61,901 bases of DNA from UBA9715 sp964553375. Its GTDB lineage: Bacteria; Actinomycetota; Coriobacteriia; Coriobacteriales; Eggerthellaceae. The notes below the pieces were generated by a model. That model saw only the letters and a program-made list of their open reading frames with translations, ran no database searches and had not been told where the DNA came from. Below are positions 59,501 to 61,901 of this stretch, one piece after another (positions within the stretch are counted from its first letter, which is position 1; each line of letters begins with the position of its first letter). The DNA is taken from assembly GCA_964553375.1 (NCBI GenBank), contig CAZKKN010000005.1:1-61901 (forward strand), written 5' to 3'. The translations under genes and the position numbers were made by a program.

Positions 59501-61901
59501 TGGTTGTGCTCGTGGCTTGCCCACTGGTCTGCGGCAAGGGCGGGGTCGCCCAGCCCGAAGCAGTTCGAGATCTTGGTGTTCGCAACGTCGAAGGCGCCGG
59601 GTTCGATGTCGCCGGCGATCACACCGTTCTTCGCAGACTTGGGGCAGTTGATGCCCACGTTGGAGATGCATCGGTTCATCTTGGCCGACTTGGTGATGGC
59701 TCCCGCCACGCCGCCGCAGCTGGTCCCATAGGTCCCCAGCGTTCCCTGCACGTACACGTCTTCGAGGGCGCTTTGGCACACGCGCCCCGACACGAATCCA
59801 CCGTAACACACGTTGGTGGCGGTAGCCGAGCCAACCTGCAATACGGCATTGGTCACTTGGATGCGCGCGAACTGCGAGCCGCCATCGCGCGTGTCCTTGC
59901 CTTCGGCATTGGCGAATCCGTCATCTCCCGACACGAAGCCGACTTGCGACCTTCCTCGCAGCGACACGTTGTTGAAGAAGAGATCGGTGAACTTCGATTG
60001 GTACGACCTCGTTGCCAGAAGCGATACGAAGCTTGTGGCCTCAAGGCTCTGGTAGTTCTTGGAGTTTTCTATATTCAAGCCGCTGATCTGGACAAAGCAT
60101 ACGCGGTTGAACAGCGACACGCCATCCAGTCCTGTGATCGTGTGTCCGTTTCCGTTGAACACCACGGGTTCTTCCGCCGTGCCGATCATCGGTTGCGTAA
60201 CCACGTTGCCTTGCTTCGAGTCAGAGGCTGCATTCGCGGCCGACCATTCAGCGAAGTCGAGGTCTGCCTCCAAATGGAACGTGCGGATTCCCAATTGCAA
60301 ATCGCTTGAGATCCGTGCGAAGTCATCGACGGAGCGGATGCTCCTCTCGAATTTGGTATAGGTGATGTTCTCCAGCTCGCTGTTCACGATGGTGGGCGAG
60401 ACCGCACTCGTTGCCGAACCTCCCAATATGAGATTCTTGATATAGCCGTGCCTGATCCCTTCGAATAGGTAGGGAAGCGGGGCACCTTCAGAGTAGATGC
60501 TGTGCCCGCGCCCGTCCAGCTTGCCATAAAAGATGCCCTTCACCAGCGAATCGTTCGCATCGAGGCCCAAACTGCTCACATCGATGTCGCTATCCAGGAC
60601 GTAATTGCCCTGCGGGTCGTCGGCGATGGCAAGCAGGTCGTCCAGCGTGCGGATATAGGTGATGGGTTTCGGGTTCTCATAGATTCCGTAGCGGAAGTCG
60701 TTCGTCATGCGCTTCATCATGTAGAACATGCGCGTGCGCAGCGAGAAGCTGGAACCCAGGTTGCGGTCATGCGCTTCGGCATCCGACTTCAGCGCAGCCT
60801 CGAACTTGTCCACCAGGTCGTTGAAGCTAACGTAGTTCAGGCTGTCCTTCTTCGCTTCTATGCCGTCCCACGTCTGCATCTGCCATTCCTTATACGAGGA
60901 GCAGTTGGTGATCTGCTTGAGTTTTTGCAGATCGTTGCCGCCCGCGCTCCCGTAGGTTGCGAATGCGTCGTAGCCCTCGCGGCCCATCATGCGGTACATC
61001 ATCACTTTGAAAGAGCGGGAATCGGGATAGAAGGTGTTGGCATGCACCGGGAACCACCACGAGCCGCGGTTGTCCTCGCTGACGTATATCTGTCGGCGCC
61101 AGGTGATGCTGCCGCCATCGGGGATGCCGGGGCGCAGGAACAGCTGGTTGTCGTACACTTCCTCGATCGTTTCGAACTTCTTCGAACCGTCGTTGAACGC
61201 CGAGGCGTTTACCGGCATGGTGGCTGTGGTGCCGTCGTATCCATCAAGCACCATGCTGCGGGAACAAAGCACAGTGGTATTGGTGCCGGAATCAAGGGGG
61301 CTATCGCCGTTCTGCCCGCTGAACCACACCTGCGATGCCACGGCGTTCTGCTCGTCCTTGTCCAGCCGCAAAAACGCCTGAAGCGCGGCGTAATCCAGTA
61401 CGTCCAGGGTCTCGTACATCTTCCCATAGAAGTCGTCCGCCTGGTCTTTCCCGTAGATGCGGTCCCGGGTGTAGTTCGACATGATGTCGGACGAGATGTT
61501 GTAGTCGAAGCAGAGGTTGAGCACCGGCGACATGGACCCATGGCCCTGGGTGAGCAGGCCATCGGTGAAGTCCTCGTTGGAAGCGCCATCGCGGCGGTCG
61601 GCACCGAGGAAGACGTCGTTGTCTAAGGCGTGGGCGAACTCGTGCGACCAGTAGTACGACCACCCGCATGAGAGCGAGGTATAGGCCAGGAACAGGATGC
61701 GCTTCTTGGTAGGAGTCGAGTTGATCGTAGCAGCCGCCGCGCCTTGGCCGCCCGTGGTGTCGTAAAGCTCGCTCACGTCGAAGAAGTTCTTCTGCCAGGG
61801 GTCCTCGGTGTAGTGCTTTCCCCACAGCCCGTGGCTCTCGTAGAAGACATTCTGGGAAGTGCCGTAGTCGTAGCGGGAGGTCATGTTGTCCAACGCGAGG
61901 A
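56503..61901 (-). CDS. Giant cell-wall-anchored M26-like zinc metalloprotease (5' end missing)
   Basis: About 1800 codons are visible; the frame is open at the right edge, so the N-terminus and signal peptide are missing. The gene begins in the protease domain: WSHEFAHALD holds HExxH (residues 84-88 from 61893), E107 19 residues further is a likely third ligand, and FLGADRRDG and ETLDVLDYAALQAFL resemble ZmpB/IgA1 protease (M26) sequence. Next (about 430-800) come beta-helix repeats (DGRGHSIYSEG, FNGNGHTITGLDG). Then comes a region of unknown fold, and six InlB-like repeats (57110-58410). The end has LPNAG, a Gly/Ser linker, TPQTGDE, one membrane helix and RRIRG, a sortase signal. Substrate unknown; host immunoglobulin or glycoprotein is a guess. 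Confidence 0.85.
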   Translation of the reverse strand, partial: LALDNMTSRYDYGTSQNVFYESHGLWGKHYTEDPWQKNFFDVSELYDTTGGQGAAAATINSTPTKKRILFLAYTSLSCGWSYYWSHEFAHALDNDVFLGADRRDGASNEDFTDGLLTQGHGSMSPVLNLCFDYNISSDIMSNYTRDRIYGKDQADDFYGKMYETLDVLDYAALQAFLRLDKDEQNAVASQVWFSGQNGDSPLDSGTNTTVLCSRSMVLDGYDGTTATMPVNASAFNDGSKKFETIEEVYDNQLFLRPGIPDGGSITWRRQIYVSEDNRGSWWFPVHANTFYPDSRSFKVMMYRMMGREGYDAFATYGSAGGNDLQKLKQITNCSSYKEWQMQTWDGIEAKKDSLNYVSFNDLVDKFEAALKSDAEAHDRNLGSSFSLRTRMFYMMKRMTNDFRYGIYENPKPITYIRTLDDLLAIADDPQGNYVLDSDIDVSSLGLDANDSLVKGIFYGKLDGRGHSIYSEGAPLPYLFEGIRHGYIKNLILGGSATSAVSPTIVNSELENITYTKFERSIRSVDDFARISSDLQLGIRTFHLEADLDFAEWSAANAASDSKQGNVVTQPMIGTAEEPVVFNGNGHTITGLDGVSLFNRVCFVQISGLNIENSKNYQSLEATSFVSLLATRSYQSKFTDLFFNNVSLRGRSQVGFVSGDDGFANAEGKDTRDGGSQFARIQVTNAVLQVGSATATNVCYGGFVSGRVCQSALEDVYVQGTLGTYGTSCGGVAGAITKSAKMNRCISNVGINCPKSAKNGVIAGDIEPGAFDVANTKISNCFGLGDPALAADQWASHEHNQAAAGARITTFSAPEAVSVFENCYESAAPQYGSSLAVNEEADVAFARVDLKTPAQYTFPDSFSKPYSITNLRNNKELFNRFGFTDSVWEFDPTIHVGYPMLRFVGNRDTFYDYDLDFEVDYQNEKLLLWGSSFDRTKVSVHNLPFRTTIDIPQLSLKAGDWMDVEFKTSPSLSTFAYMTTNADSIDLTEIIEYDKFKNEETDYKGTRSVSLYYDVRASNKPYSFEKTIEIAPRPQMDCADRLKGVRANSKGLGAIHYSSAGVYGSPELEYRPAGTTDGANASGWIPITTAMTQVPPGSYEVRIAATDHSFTSYPTTVTVEEFDPDAVIFPLVLEPGGGSWAAGYTAPEEYNSEEALILPTSSQIERNGYTFAGWYDNPAYSGSPIKSIPAGRTEAVAVYARWTPNAYSVKLNLNGGTLQNPASNVTGYVAGTQTELPELSHPYRIFAGWYENADCEGDPVTSITPADYGDKEYWAKWEAVTYSVTLHPQGGTLPEGTSSVFTYESGVGTTLPSGADMTYTGHTFKGWYDNKECTGSPIFSLSKDDAGDKELWAKWTIDVYDVTLFMNGGKLLVGEVDLVSYQYGIEAVLPGMERAGYEFGGWYDNSGFTGSRVTSIPIGEMGAKRFWAKWTPLTYNISYDLGRDAVGDQPPDIDLSAFESYTAGQGLALPNASTMAWDGHIFAGWYEDVDFSGTPVTEISPLAYGDLTLYARWTSNACVLMYHTNGGDFSGEFTTVFEFGQNGIEPGSRMDLLNGDAISREGYRFLGWYDNPDCAGDPIESVELVHGIVDLYAGWERIAPALKLEIGSIAFEGASAATPIKWDESGYAKIYLARSAMPKTEADFALQLPDGVAYSITKREPVVASSLFGLFGIITAANNSDIWDIVLWEEADPTNEMHYVLEIVPTADNPPPLPDEGGGEVLPPGGGGQQGNLPNAGTGSGGAGNGAGSGPSSGSGSGSGAGSGTPQTGDETTPFALTAVVATMASVLIGVFAYRRIRG
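57110..58410 (-). repeat. Six InlB/Listeria-Bacteroides-type repeats inside the M26-like gene
   Basis: Each repeat carries a GWY(D/E) motif; its codons lie at 58378-58386, 58153-58161, 57919-57927, 57694-57702, 57445-57453 and 57196-57204. Spacing is 225-249 bases (75-83 residues), and each ends near W-A-K-W or Y-A-R-W. Such repeats form rod-like stalks on surface proteins. Copies are diverged, so recent expansion is unlikely. Confidence 0.85.

Noticed and set aside
58579..60309. Long open frame opposite the M26-like gene (about 575 codons)
   Set aside because: Antisense of a protein with clear domains. It has no start context and no recognisable family.
56410..61901. Genomic island integrated at tRNA-Gly
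   Set aside because: The protease gene lies on the 5' side of the tRNA, there is no integrase and no repeated tRNA 3' end was seen.

Overview
The window is about 62 kb of moderately GC-rich DNA. It looks like a Gram-positive high-GC bacterium of the Coriobacteriia (Eggerthellaceae-like), judged from inference only: LPXTG-type surface protein with InlB-like repeats, STAND/SARP-type giant regulators, L,D-transpeptidase, actinobacterial-style release factor 2, and no outer-membrane genes. It is a draft scaffold: 100 Ns lie at 42623-42722. No phage, insertion sequence or CRISPR array was seen.

Layout. (1) 79-1800, minus: a BceRS-type two-component pair. (2) 2073-23869: a large cell-surface polysaccharide locus. 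It runs glf and two galactofuranosyltransferase-like genes (plus strand), then a Wzm/Wzt ABC exporter with a giant three-module glycosyltransferase (minus strand), then rfbADBC for dTDP-L-rhamnose, a two-module GT2, a GT4, a DegT aminotransferase and a phosphoglycosyl transferase (plus strand). The set resembles the mycobacterial galactan pathway (Glf, GlfT1, GlfT2, Wzm/Wzt, rhamnose) but starts with a different type of initiating transferase. (3) 23974-28638: glnA, an atypical OmpR-type regulator reminiscent of GlnR, and polA. (4) 28788-35479: rplU-rpmA-obg-proB-proA-nadD/yqeK-rsfS, with two palindromic repeats between rpmA and obg. (5) 35652-42377: a STAND/SARP regulator, secA and prfB. (6) 42391-43704: an inverted/tandem repeat region holding the assembly gap, then a VapBC-type toxin-antitoxin pair with an AT-rich promoter. 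(7) 43809-50801: transketolase, ftsE, ftsX, an S41 peptidase homologue without its serine nucleophile, and RNase R. (8) 50846-52712, minus: tmRNA, smpB and two small unknown genes. (9) 52903-56483: L,D-transpeptidase with a long acidic cytoplasmic tail, YbaK, RdgB, tRNA-Gly. (10) 56503 to the right edge, minus: a giant cell-wall-anchored M26-like zinc protease, truncated by the window.

How the parts work together. Groups 2, 7, 9 and 10 are cell-envelope functions: polymer synthesis and export, division-linked wall remodelling, wall cross-linking, and a surface protease. Groups 3-5 and 8 are housekeeping functions: nitrogen, replication/repair, translation, ribosome rescue and secretion.

The most unusual signals are: a dispersed palindromic repeat whose stem arms differ between copies but stay complementary (1-62, 8877-8967, 29745-29853), including a neighbouring copy that lacks the core; the predicted pseudoprotease beside ftsEX; the phosphorylation-incompetent regulator beside glnA; release factor 2 with SPT in place of SPF; a three-module glycosyltransferase with a degenerate middle module; and an M26-like protease whose catalytic domain precedes the beta-helix region.
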